Both the position numbers and the translations under genes were made by a program. The notes under the pieces were generated by a model. It saw nothing but the letters and a program-made list of their open reading frames with translations. It was not told the origin of the DNA and ran no database searches. Positions 10,264 to 18,940 of a DNA stretch of 64,000 nt are shown in pieces. Within the stretch, counting starts at the first letter, position 1. Every line of letters starts with the position of its first letter. Source of the stretch: Thalassotalea sp. LPB0316 (GTDB lineage Bacteria > Pseudomonadota > Gammaproteobacteria > Enterobacterales > Alteromonadaceae); assembly GCF_014898095.1 (NCBI RefSeq), contig NZ_CP062946.1, positions 62,001 to 126,000 on the forward strand, written 5' to 3'.

Positions 10264-10729
10264 GACCAACCGATAATAGTACGCCTAGTACCATCAATTA
10301 GGCGCCTTTATCCCTGATTTTCCAGCCACTAGACACCAGCTAAATACCAGGCAAGATATTCACAACATCTATTTTAAAAATAAACAACAGTGATACCAAT
10401 TAGACTAAATGCTTTAATCACAGGTCTGACAAGGTGCAGCTTTACACTGTCAAGTTTCACAAAATATTAACACTACATTTTAGCGGTTTGTTTAGAGTTT
10501 CTACACTATTGAATTGTTTGACAAGCCCATTTTTCCTCGTCAAATTTAAAAATGCACAAATTATAATCAATAAAAAGTATAAGGCGTTTACGCCAAGTAA
10601 ATTACCTAAAAATAATAAATGGGCAGTAATTGAGTTTTTCCGCGTAAGTATATGTCACGAAAAAAAGTCACGATAAAACGCGTCATGGAAAATTAATTAG
10701 ATGTCGCCTGTACACGAGGGGAGAGCTCA
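10264..10729. other. 466-nt intergenic region before a TonB receptor gene
   Basis: AT-rich, and no convincing gene. An open frame of 80 codons (10434-10676) starts with GTG, lacks a ribosome site and gives a composition-poor protein, so I do not call it. At 10393-10421 the sequence ATACCAATTAGACTAAAT followed by GCTTTAATCAC resembles the ends of the MITE-like element at 36.2 kb and may be a relic end. The TonB receptor's ribosome site GAGGGGAG lies at the right edge. Confidence 0.5.
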
Positions 10730-13342
10730 ATGAAGAATAACCAATCCTTTACGCCGAGCAAAATAGCACTAAGTGTTGCGGCGATCTTAAGTTTTAATTC
10801 TCTAGCAAGTTACGCACAAGAAACACCTAATGCGGATGAAGAAAAAGGTTTAGAAACCATTACTGTTACCGCCCAAAAAAGGATCCAAAACTTACAGGAA
10901 GTCCCAATTGCCGTATCAGCTTTTTCTGGTGATGAAATGTCTGAATCGGTCATAAAAGACGTATATGATTTACAAACCAGTGTCCCTGCCCTCGGTGCTT
11001 TTCAAAGCCAAAGCGCAACGAACTCAAGCTTTTCAATTCGCGGGGTCGGCACCTCTTCACAAAACTTTGGTTTGGAATCGTCAGTCGGTTTGTATGTTGA
11101 TGGTGTCTATCGCGCTCGACAAAACTCGATGATTAATAATTTAGTTGATGTCGAGGCAGTTGAAGTTTTACGTGGTCCGCAAGGAACATTATTTGGTAAA
11201 AATACACCGTCAGGTGCAATTTTAGTGAGAACAATTAAACCGAGCCATGATGGTGAAGACGGTTTTGTTGAAGCAACTGTCGGTAACTATGGTTTAGTTA
11301 ACTTTTCTGGTGCCACTTCAATTTCTGCGATTGAAGATCTACTGGCTTTTCGCATCACCGCGTTTGGCAGTCAACGCGATGGTATTGTTAATGATATTAA
11401 CTTAGGCGACAACAAACTCAACGACAGAGATCGCTGGGGCACTCGATTACAGGCACTTTATACACCGTCGGATGCGCTAGAAATTCGCTTTATTGCTGAT
11501 TATTCAGAAATAGATGAAATTTGTTGCGCCGCTCCCGTCCAATTAAGTAACTTACAAGCGAAGGAAATACCAGGTAAATTTGGTAGTGATGCTGTATTAC
11601 CGGCATTAGGCGGTACCGTATTTGCTGGTGGTGATGCCTTTTACGATAGAGAAGTCGCGCTGTCATTTTTACCCATTTCAACGATGGAAGACAAAGGACT
11701 ATCGATGGAAATCAATTATGAAATCGATAGCAATTACGCAATCACGGCCATTTCTGCCTGGCGCAGCTTTGAGTCGTTTGACGACACCGATACCGACTTC
11801 ACCGATGCTAATTTATTTGGCACAAAAAACGATGCCAAACAAAGCTCGTTTTCACAGGAAATTCGCCTCGATTATACCAGTGCAAACTTGAACTATATTC
11901 TTGGTCTTTATTACTTCCAGCAAGATTTAGACTTAGATTACAGCTTATACACCGACACCTTGTTCAACCCATTCTTTATGTCAAACTTCCAAGGTGCGTT
12001 AGATCCTTTACTAGCCGGTATCGATGGTATTAGTGCTTTAACCGGTGGCCTTATCGCACCTTCTGCCGATGCTGCGCCATTTGGTACTGGCTTTGATCAC
12101 ATTGCCAAGCAAGATCATGAAAGCTATGCAGTTTTCGGGCAGTTTGATTACAAGCTAACTGATGCCTTAACCCTTACAGCGGGTATTCGCTACACCGATG
12201 AAACCAAGGACTTATCAACAATATTTAGTGAAAACTTGCCCGGTGGCACGCCTTTTCCAACCTTTTTCTCATCGATTGGTGACCCGAGTGCGCCAGTACC
12301 AGGTACCTTAATATACGGCGCGGGCTTAGCAGGTGCACTACTGACAGCGGTAGGTGCCGGACAAATGAGTCCGTTAGACCCTACATTTTTAGCAGCCATT
12401 CAGCCATTTCAAACTCCGGGCTGGGGCTTTCAAGCATTAGGGGCAACAACAGCTAGCCGACCAGATATCAACGAAACATTAGAAGATGACCAAGTCACTG
12501 GTACGGTGAAACTCAGTTATCAAGTCGATCGCGATACCATGGTTTACGCTTCATATGGCACGGGCTACAAATCTGGTGGTACTAATACCGACCGTATTAG
12601 AGAAGGTTTTGAACCCATTTTTGATGCCGAAACATCATCGTCATTTGAGGTGGGTTTCAAGAAAGACTTTATCGAGCAGAATTTACGTATCAATGCTGCA
12701 GCTCATTACACCACAGTTGATGATTTCCAAGCTAACACCTTTACAGGGAACGGCTTTAATTTACAAAACGCAGGTGACTACGAAATATCAGGTTTTGAAA
12801 TAGAATCTGCTTGGTACCCAACCGATAGTATCGAGGTAAACTTTGCCTACGCCTACGTTAACGCTGAATACAAGAGCTTTGAACGGGGTAATTGTTGGGT
12901 AGCTTACACATGGCATACCGGTATAATTGATCCGGGGCAAGAAAGCACAGATCCAGCTAATCCGAACCCTTACTGTAACCGCTCGGGCGATAGACCTGCG
13001 GGCGAACCAGAAAATCAATTAATGTTAAAGCTTAAAAAAGAGTTTTACATGAGTGATACCATTTTCTCTTACGTGCAAGTTGATTACAGCTACACCGGCG
13101 ATATGGTGCTTGATGGCAGTAATGATCCTTATGCGATACAAGATAGCTACAACTTAGTGAATTTGCGTTGGTTCATGAACTTTGAAGAGTACGATACTGA
13201 TGTGATCTTATGGGGTCGTAACGTATTTGATGAGGAGTACATCAATCGCACTAACTTCAATACGCCATTACAAGAAGGTAAGTTAAATGCTTATGTGTCA
13301 GAGCCTGTCACTTACGGCATCACCTTTAAAAAGCGGTTTTAG
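10730..13342 (+). CDS. TonB-dependent outer-membrane receptor, 870 aa
   Basis: Ligand-gated beta-barrel importer. A signal peptide runs to about residue 29 (ending SLASYAQE), followed by a TonB-box-like segment LETITVTAQKR, a plug domain (about 55-165, including SIRGVGTS, VGLYVDGVYRARQ and VEVLRGPQGTLFGKNTPSGAI) and a 22-strand barrel ending in the aromatic terminus YGITFKKRF. The family (TonB receptors annotated near sterol, polyketide or xenobiotic catabolism in marine bacteria) does not reveal the ligand. The ribosome site GAGGGGAG precedes the ATG. A strong terminator follows at 13432. Confidence 0.94.
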   Translation: MKNNQSFTPSKIALSVAAILSFNSLASYAQETPNADEEKGLETITVTAQKRIQNLQEVPIAVSAFSGDEMSESVIKDVYDLQTSVPALGAFQSQSATNSSFSIRGVGTSSQNFGLESSVGLYVDGVYRARQNSMINNLVDVEAVEVLRGPQGTLFGKNTPSGAILVRTIKPSHDGEDGFVEATVGNYGLVNFSGATSISAIEDLLAFRITAFGSQRDGIVNDINLGDNKLNDRDRWGTRLQALYTPSDALEIRFIADYSEIDEICCAAPVQLSNLQAKEIPGKFGSDAVLPALGGTVFAGGDAFYDREVALSFLPISTMEDKGLSMEINYEIDSNYAITAISAWRSFESFDDTDTDFTDANLFGTKNDAKQSSFSQEIRLDYTSANLNYILGLYYFQQDLDLDYSLYTDTLFNPFFMSNFQGALDPLLAGIDGISALTGGLIAPSADAAPFGTGFDHIAKQDHESYAVFGQFDYKLTDALTLTAGIRYTDETKDLSTIFSENLPGGTPFPTFFSSIGDPSAPVPGTLIYGAGLAGALLTAVGAGQMSPLDPTFLAAIQPFQTPGWGFQALGATTASRPDINETLEDDQVTGTVKLSYQVDRDTMVYASYGTGYKSGGTNTDRIREGFEPIFDAETSSSFEVGFKKDFIEQNLRINAAAHYTTVDDFQANTFTGNGFNLQNAGDYEISGFEIESAWYPTDSIEVNFAYAYVNAEYKSFERGNCWVAYTWHTGIIDPGQESTDPANPNPYCNRSGDRPAGEPENQLMLKLKKEFYMSDTIFSYVQVDYSYTGDMVLDGSNDPYAIQDSYNLVNLRWFMNFEEYDTDVILWGRNVFDEEYINRTNFNTPLQEGKLNAYVSEPVTYGITFKKRF

Positions 13343-13431
13343 TCAGTAAAATCATATAATTAAACCACTGGTTTAGTTATCGACTTCAGGCATACTAACT
13401 AACCTGAACTCAAGTTAAGCAAACTAAAAAC

Positions 13432-13464
13432 AAGACAATAGCTTCTCCAAGCTATTGTCTTTTT
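13432..13464 (+). terminator. Rho-independent terminator after the TonB receptor
   Basis: A perfect 13-bp stem (AAGACAATAGCTT / AAGCTATTGTCTT) with a CTCC loop is followed by TTT. It ends the receptor transcript and lies just upstream of the nitroreductase start. Confidence 0.88.
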
Positions 13465-13482
13465 AACTCAATGGGAATTTAC

Positions 13483-14145
13483 ATGTCATTACAACAACTC
13501 TTATCCGAGCGTTTTTCAACTCGTGCGTTTACCGAGCAAGCCGTTGAGCAAGCAACACTCGAATCTATCTTTGAGCACGCTCAGCTTTCTCCGTCAAACT
13601 GTAATGTTCAACCATGGCAAGTTTATGTTGTTTCAGGCGAGAAGAAAGAGCAACTAAAACAAGCTTTCATGAAAGCACTAATGAGTGGTGCAAAACCAAG
13701 CCCAGAATTTGATTGGACACCTCAATACCAAGGCGTTCATCGCGAACGTCAGTTTGGTTCGGCCAATGCCCTTTACACATCAATGGGCATTGCACGCGAA
13801 GATAAACAAGCGCGACAAATGGCGATGGTTCGAAACTGGCAATTTTTCGATGCGCCACATGTTGCCTTTTTCACCATGGAAAAATACCTCAATATAATGG
13901 GCGCGGTCGATTTAGGGATTTATGCCCAAACGCTATCATTACTAATGCAAGAGCAAGGCATTGCTAGCTGTATGCAAGGTGCGCTAGGACAGTTTCCTGA
14001 GCCCGTAAAAACTTTACTCAATATTCCAGAGGAGCGCGGTATCTTATTTGGTATGTCTTTTGGCTATGCAGCCAAAGATGCACCGGCAAATAGAACGAGA
14101 ACCGAGAGAGAATCATTAGCTAACGCTGTCTCGTTTTTTGACTAA
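13483..14145 (+). CDS. Nitroreductase-family flavoprotein
   Basis: FMN-dependent NAD(P)H oxidoreductase fold, 220 residues. The N-terminal signature SERFSTRAF and SPSNCNVQPWQV (FMN phosphate contacts) are visible, as are DLGIYAQTLSLLMQEQGIASCMQGAL and the C-terminal ILFGMSFGYA. An upstream in-frame ATG at 13471 would add four residues, but GGGAA at 13473-13477 is spaced correctly for the ATG at 13483, so I choose the latter. The substrate cannot be deduced. It is transcribed with the downstream alpha/beta hydrolase or alone (62 nt gap). Confidence 0.9.
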   Translation: MSLQQLLSERFSTRAFTEQAVEQATLESIFEHAQLSPSNCNVQPWQVYVVSGEKKEQLKQAFMKALMSGAKPSPEFDWTPQYQGVHRERQFGSANALYTSMGIAREDKQARQMAMVRNWQFFDAPHVAFFTMEKYLNIMGAVDLGIYAQTLSLLMQEQGIASCMQGALGQFPEPVKTLLNIPEERGILFGMSFGYAAKDAPANRTRTERESLANAVSFFD

Positions 14146-14207
14146 ATCACAAGAAAAGTGGGCGCTTATTACGCGTTCGAATACAGGTAAATTGATTAAG
14201 GAAAAGC

Positions 14208-15110
14208 ATGACTTTTACCCACCAACACGTACACATCGACGATGTTGATATTCACTTTGTTGAAGCAGGCGAACAACATCAACAAACAATGGTATTCTTG
14301 CATGGTTTTCCCGAAAGCTGGCACACCTGGCAAAAACAACTTGATTACTTTTCAACGCAATACCGTGTTATTGCGCCTGATTTACCCGGTTATAATCAAA
14401 GTGATAAGCCCAGTAATATCAATTTCTACCAAATTCCTAACCTGATCAGTTTTTTTGCTAAATTCATCAATGCTATTAACCGACAACGAGAAGTGATCCT
14501 AGTCGCTCACGATTGGGGGGGCGCGATCGCATGGCCATTAGTCGCATTCTATCCTCAGCTCTTTTCTCAATTAGTCATTTTGAATGCCGCCCATCCAAGT
14601 ACCTTCACCCGGGAAATGATCAACAACCCTACTCAACAACTCAAAAGCGAGTATATCCATCAACTCATCGCTAAAAATGCAGTAAAAAAACTCAGCGCGA
14701 ATAACTTCGAATTTTTATTCAACAAGATCCTTTCCAGTATGCAGTCAAACGCGTTAACCGATGACCTTAAAGCGCAATATTTAGCCGTTTGGCAACAAGA
14801 TGGTGCGATAAACGGCATGCTCCAATATTATCGGGCAATGCCACAACTAGCGCCATCAAGTCAGCAACAAGTGGCTAATGGCGGACCTGTGATGTCGACT
14901 AAAGAAATGAATATTCCCAAAATTAATATTCAGCGCCCTACTCTAGTGCTCTGGGGCGTACAAGACCAAGCGTTTGTCCCAGAATGTGTAGATGGCTTGG
15001 ATGCATATATCGACGAGCTAACCTTAGTTAAATTTGACCAAGCCTCTCATTGGCTTCATCACGAACAAAGTGATGCCGTTAATCAAGCAATCGAGAATTT
15101 TTTGTCTTAA
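14208..15110 (+). CDS. Alpha/beta hydrolase, epoxide-hydrolase-like
   Basis: 300-residue alpha/beta hydrolase with the oxyanion motif FLHGFPESWHTW, the nucleophile elbow VAHDWGGAIAW with Asp as nucleophile (as in epoxide hydrolases and haloalkane/fluoroacetate dehalogenases), a cap domain, and the terminal His in ASHWLHHE. LVLWGVQDQAF carries the acid position. The substrate is not determinable from sequence. AAGGAAAAG precedes the ATG. It follows the nitroreductase gene by 62 nt. Confidence 0.88.
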   Translation: MTFTHQHVHIDDVDIHFVEAGEQHQQTMVFLHGFPESWHTWQKQLDYFSTQYRVIAPDLPGYNQSDKPSNINFYQIPNLISFFAKFINAINRQREVILVAHDWGGAIAWPLVAFYPQLFSQLVILNAAHPSTFTREMINNPTQQLKSEYIHQLIAKNAVKKLSANNFEFLFNKILSSMQSNALTDDLKAQYLAVWQQDGAINGMLQYYRAMPQLAPSSQQQVANGGPVMSTKEMNIPKINIQRPTLVLWGVQDQAFVPECVDGLDAYIDELTLVKFDQASHWLHHEQSDAVNQAIENFLS

Positions 15111-15317
15111 GCCGTCACTACTGGTGCGTATTAAAATCACAACTTAAGAGACAAACCAATATACTAAGTTGTGATGTCATGATTTTTTACATTTTTAAAA
15201 TCAAGCAAGCTATAGCGTTCTTAATACATTGTTTTTTATATGAATCATACTTTCGGTCTAGTTTATGCACAAGCATTCTAGCGGCAGATGACTGCGGCAA
15301 GACTAAGCGAGGTGATT

Positions 15318-16064
15318 ATGATAAAGACAATGATTAAGAAAGCTTCAAAGTATTTAGCAACATGCTCATTGATGACGTTATTGTCATTTAATGCCAATGC
15401 AGGACTAATGGCTATTGGTGACGTTGATGCCATGAACACGGGTTTTAGACAAGATAATTTCAACTTATTAGATGCTGCCAGATTTGGTGGTGACAATATC
15501 GCTTGGCTCGATGGTGGCACTAACTATGTGTTTGATTCAAGACATACTAATTTGCAAAACCAGTGGAGCAATAACGGTATTTCAATCACCTATGACCAAA
15601 CTAATGATATCAGTACCAGTCTCATTGATAGAGATCTTGTGATTGTTTCTTTGCGTTATTTTACCGATGCAGGTTTCTCACAACTGGGTAGAGACAAACT
15701 TGCTGACTATTTATCAGCAGGTGGCAATATGCTTTATGTCAGTCAACCCGGTGGCAATTATATTTCACATAATGACTTTCTAGCTGATATCGGATCTGCG
15801 ATTAGGTACACGGGCTCATTTGTAGGCTCAGGAACTTTTAACGTACAAGCCGGTTCTAGCTACGATCCAGCAGGAAACTATCTATTTGAGTTAGGTGGCG
15901 TTAATGAGTTAACAGGTGGTACCGTATTGGTGTCTGATGGTTTAGGTAAAGCCGGCGTAGTTTGTGAAAACTGTAATAACATCCAAGTACCAGAGCCGAG
16001 CACGCTCAGCTTGTTTGCAATATTTATTTCTCTGTTAAGTTATAGAAAATTTAAAATGCAATAA
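15318..16064 (+). CDS. PEP-CTERM-anchored secreted protein
   Basis: 248-residue exported protein of unknown function. It has a signal peptide (MIKTMIKKASKYLATC...SFNANAG) and a C-terminal PEP-CTERM sorting tail: VPEPSTLSLFAIFISLLSY followed by basic residues, recognised in this family by an exosortase. The middle part (DNIAWLDGGTN, DLVIVSLRYFTDAGF, GGNMLYVSQPGG) suggests a glutamine-amidotransferase-like or DUF4350-type fold, which is only a guess. I start at 15318 because GAGGTG lies just before it; an upstream in-frame start at 15288 would spoil the signal peptide. No exosortase gene is in this window. Confidence 0.8.
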   Translation: MIKTMIKKASKYLATCSLMTLLSFNANAGLMAIGDVDAMNTGFRQDNFNLLDAARFGGDNIAWLDGGTNYVFDSRHTNLQNQWSNNGISITYDQTNDISTSLIDRDLVIVSLRYFTDAGFSQLGRDKLADYLSAGGNMLYVSQPGGNYISHNDFLADIGSAIRYTGSFVGSGTFNVQAGSSYDPAGNYLFELGGVNELTGGTVLVSDGLGKAGVVCENCNNIQVPEPSTLSLFAIFISLLSYRKFKMQ

Positions 16065-16072
16065 TATGTATG

Positions 16073-16103
16073 AAAACCACACTATGCCATTAGTGTGGTT
16101 TTT
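16073..16103 (+). terminator. Rho-independent terminator after the PEP-CTERM gene
   Basis: A 12-bp perfect stem (AAAACCACACTA / TAGTGTGGTTTT) with a 6-nt loop is followed by further T residues. Confidence 0.88.
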
Positions 16104-16171
16104 TATAGTTACCTTCTCTGCGTTTGTAAATTGCTTTTCTCTCATCTATTTAAAAGATAATTGATCAAACA

Positions 16172-16747
16172 TTAGCGATCTATTTGATTTAATATCCCGA
16201 TAAAAGCAAACATGGTCGCTACAGGAATTACCATACCGGCATCGTAAGTTAGGGTAACAGGCGTTGCGACAAGCTTACCTACTGTTGCGACACCTGACTC
16301 AGGCGTTTGCACTAGAACATAGTGGTCTTTAGTCAGTTTTTGCAACGGAATTTCCCCTTCCAATTGGTAAACTTTTCCTTGCAGTGCAACTTCTATCACC
16401 ATGTTCTTGTATTTATTTTCAAAAAAGCCCATAGCTCTTAGCTTTTCTTTGTCGGGGTTGCCACGGGCAATTAACTGAAACTGACCGGTTACCTGATTAT
16501 TTTCATCAATTTTAAAATCGGTGTAATACGGATCAAAAGCAGTATTGCGGCTTTCATTGATCACAGCGATAACTTGTTCAGTTGCATCAAAAATGTAGCT
16601 ATATTTTTGACCTTCAACAATCAGCTTTTTATCTTGTTTTGCGCCGTAATAACCGAGAATTTTTTCTTCGAATGTTGGTGCTTGCCACATTTGCGTGGTA
16701 CATGCACTCATCAATAATGTGAGAAATAAAGCGCCTAATCTAAACAT
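16172..16747 (-). CDS. Hypothetical lipoprotein, 191 aa
   Basis: Family not recognised. The start at 16747 gives MFRLGALFLTLLMSAC, a lipoprotein signal with Cys 16, and is preceded by AAGGA. A longer frame to 16813 exists but would be translated through the terminator hairpin at 16783-16808, so I reject it. The mature part is beta-rich (QKYSYIFDATEQVIAVI, FKIDENNQVTGQFQLI) and ends in a hydrophobic segment (AGMVIPVATMFAFIGIL) that could be a C-terminal membrane helix. It is convergent with the PEP-CTERM gene. Confidence 0.72.
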   Translation of the reverse strand: MFRLGALFLTLLMSACTTQMWQAPTFEEKILGYYGAKQDKKLIVEGQKYSYIFDATEQVIAVINESRNTAFDPYYTDFKIDENNQVTGQFQLIARGNPDKEKLRAMGFFENKYKNMVIEVALQGKVYQLEGEIPLQKLTKDHYVLVQTPESGVATVGKLVATPVTLTYDAGMVIPVATMFAFIGILNQIDR

Positions 16748-16782
16748 GCTGTGTTCCTTAACGGTGAAATCCAATACAAAAG

Positions 16783-16808
16783 AAAAAGGTGCACAGTGCA
16801 CCTTTTTT
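16783..16808 (-). terminator. Rho-independent terminator of the acyl-CoA catabolic cluster
   Basis: Near-perfect palindrome AAAAAGGTGCAC / GTGCACCTTTTT around a central A, with T tracts on both strands. Read on the minus strand it ends the 17837-16839 gene; it may act in both directions. Confidence 0.85.
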
Positions 16809-16838
16809 AACAATTATTCATGACTTGTAAGATTCTGT

Positions 16839-17837
16839 CTATAGCTTAACCATTAATTTACCTTGGTTACCGCCGGTAAAAAACATATTCAATCCACTGA
16901 TCGCACTTTCTAAACCTTCTAACACATGCGCGCGATATTTAATTTTTCCGGCACTGACATAAGGCGTTAATTTAGCAAGTAACTCAGGAATATCACCAAA
17001 GTGATCGGGCATGGCAAAACCTTGAACCGTTAAGCGTTTTTTGATCATCGGGATCCAGTTCGGTCCTGGGCTTGGCACTGCTTTGGCGTAATCAGCAATC
17101 ATGCCACAAACCACCACTCTGCCATGAGTATTCATCTTATTAAATACTAGATTTTGAATCTCACCACCGGTGTTCTCAAAATAGACATCAACGCCGTTAG
17201 GTGCCAAATCATCTAGCTTAGCGACTAAATCATCGGTCTTATAATTAATCGCGCCGTCAAAGCCTAATTCATTAACGATCCAATCGGCTTTTGCCTCGCT
17301 ACCAACCACGCCAATCACATTCAAGCCATCCGCTTTAGCTAACTGCCCAACTATCGAACCAACCGAGCCTGCTGCGCCAGTAACGACGATAGTTTCACCG
17401 GCTTTAGGCTTGCCAATACCATATAAACCTTGCGTTGCAGTTAATCCCGGTAAGGCAAATACACTTAGCACCATTTCATCGGAAACACCCGGTGGTACTT
17501 TATTCATTCCTTTGCCATCAGTTAATAAGTATTCTTGCCAACCAAACATCCCCATGACGTGATCGCCTACCTTAAATCCAGGGTGTTTACTTTCAACCAC
17601 TTCGCCAACACCTGAGCTGCGCATCACTTCACCTAGCGCGACAGGTGGAATATAACTATTGGTATCAGGGCTCATCCAGCCAAACATTGCAGGATCGAGC
17701 GACATATAGGTTTGCTTGATCAAAACCTGACCATCTTGTACTTGTGGCAAAGGCTTTTCTACCACGTCAAACAATTCAGGCCCGATTGGCCCCCCCGATG
17801 GTCGAGCAATTAAATTAATCGCCTTGTAGGTTGTCAT
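16839..17837 (-). CDS. NADP-dependent MDR oxidoreductase (CurA / prostaglandin-reductase-like)
   Basis: 332-residue medium-chain dehydrogenase/reductase without zinc ligands, typical of enoyl/alkenal double-bond reductases (YncB/CurA, leukotriene B4 dehydrogenase). It has MSLDPAMFGWM, the Rossmann motif VTGAAGSVGSIVGQLAKADG, ENTGGEIQN and MIADYA. It is the last gene of the catabolic cluster, 40 nt after the patatin gene, and so may reduce an unsaturated intermediate; the substrate is unknown. Full length. Confidence 0.88.
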   Translation of the reverse strand: MTTYKAINLIARPSGGPIGPELFDVVEKPLPQVQDGQVLIKQTYMSLDPAMFGWMSPDTNSYIPPVALGEVMRSSGVGEVVESKHPGFKVGDHVMGMFGWQEYLLTDGKGMNKVPPGVSDEMVLSVFALPGLTATQGLYGIGKPKAGETIVVTGAAGSVGSIVGQLAKADGLNVIGVVGSEAKADWIVNELGFDGAINYKTDDLVAKLDDLAPNGVDVYFENTGGEIQNLVFNKMNTHGRVVVCGMIADYAKAVPSPGPNWIPMIKKRLTVQGFAMPDHFGDIPELLAKLTPYVSAGKIKYRAHVLEGLESAISGLNMFFTGGNQGKLMVKL

Positions 17838-17877
17838 ATTCCCTCCCGTTATTTTTTATCAGTTAACTTTTTATCAA

Positions 17878-18936
17878 TTAACCAAGCAATGCCTGCATCG
17901 GTTTAATTTTATTTAATGCTTGTTGCTCCACAAACTGATCAAAATCCTCTGCTAAGTATTCACTGGCAGCTAAAATATCTTGCCAATAGTTCAAGCGTTG
18001 CTGGGTTTCCATCTCAACAAAATCACTTCGGTCAGATATTTTTTGATAAGGCAAGGTCGCGACATACTTCGCCGATGGGCAAATCACCACGGTATTATCG
18101 TAGTGTTTTGAGCGCACTTTGCGCTTGAGGTTTTTGTCAAACCAGCCGGCTTTTAGCGTTGAACTAAAATGAGGATAAAGCGTTAGTCCTTGATTTTGAA
18201 TGGCAAAATCAAAGTGGTAATCAATGATCCCGCCATCGCGATACATCCCCGGCTCACACTCTGGAATATCTTTAATGCCTTTCATTACCAAGGGAATGGC
18301 GCCAGAGGCAATTAACGCTTGCTTAATGTTGTTATGGTTTAACGCTTTGTTGATGGTCGTGAAACCGTCTTCATCAACTAGCTGTAAGTCACTACTTGCT
18401 TGGCTAAACACGTAGCGTTGATATTGTTTGGTCAAGCGCTTTCTATCAAGCGCATTATTGACAAAACTTTTAGATAAACCAGCGATTTGCTTAACTTTGT
18501 GCTCACTGGCCACTAAGCCTTGGCATTTGGCAACGAGAAAGTGTGCCCGAAAAATATCATTATTTATGATTTCATCGATGCCAGTCTCGCCAAATAAATC
18601 GTCGAGAATATCAATCACGCTTTGAGTGATTTCACTAGCATCAGGTTTTTCACTGTAGGTGGTTTCACTGTAGTGCTTGGCAAAGCGCTTGGTGGCCGCA
18701 ACCGGATCTTTTTGGGCAAAACAAGCACTGCGAAAAGCGCCAGCACTCGAGCCAACAATATTAAGGGGCGCTGTTCTGCCATTAAAAAATTCGCCAAACA
18801 AATATTTGTCTAGGCCGAATAAGGTAAACCATTTGGGGCCTCCACTGGCCCCTAAAAAAGAGGTGAATAAGTCTGCACTAAAGCCGTTTTGTTCAATCGT
18901 TTTGCGAGCAGACTCACCCGCATATATCTCAAGCAT
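17878..18936 (-). CDS. Patatin-like phospholipase/acyl hydrolase
   Basis: 352-residue patatin-fold lipid acyl hydrolase. The glycine-rich oxyanion motif GASGGPKW is near residue 29, the nucleophile Ser sits in IVGSSAGAF, and the catalytic Asp in YRDGGIIDYH completes the Ser-Asp dyad. No signal peptide, so cytoplasmic. It follows the acyl-CoA ligase gene after only 4 nt, suggesting that it releases fatty acids which the ligase then activates. That coupling is inference. Confidence 0.86.
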   Translation of the reverse strand: MLEIYAGESARKTIEQNGFSADLFTSFLGASGGPKWFTLFGLDKYLFGEFFNGRTAPLNIVGSSAGAFRSACFAQKDPVAATKRFAKHYSETTYSEKPDASEITQSVIDILDDLFGETGIDEIINNDIFRAHFLVAKCQGLVASEHKVKQIAGLSKSFVNNALDRKRLTKQYQRYVFSQASSDLQLVDEDGFTTINKALNHNNIKQALIASGAIPLVMKGIKDIPECEPGMYRDGGIIDYHFDFAIQNQGLTLYPHFSSTLKAGWFDKNLKRKVRSKHYDNTVVICPSAKYVATLPYQKISDRSDFVEMETQQRLNYWQDILAASEYLAEDFDQFVEQQALNKIKPMQALLG

Positions 18937-18940
18937 TAAA

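Noticed and set aside
10434..10676. Open frame of 80 codons before the TonB receptor gene
   Set aside because: GTG start without a ribosome site, low-complexity AT-rich translation, no recognisable domain.
16748..16813. N-terminal extension of the small lipoprotein at 16172-16747
   Set aside because: It would read through a strong terminator hairpin and destroy the lipoprotein signal.
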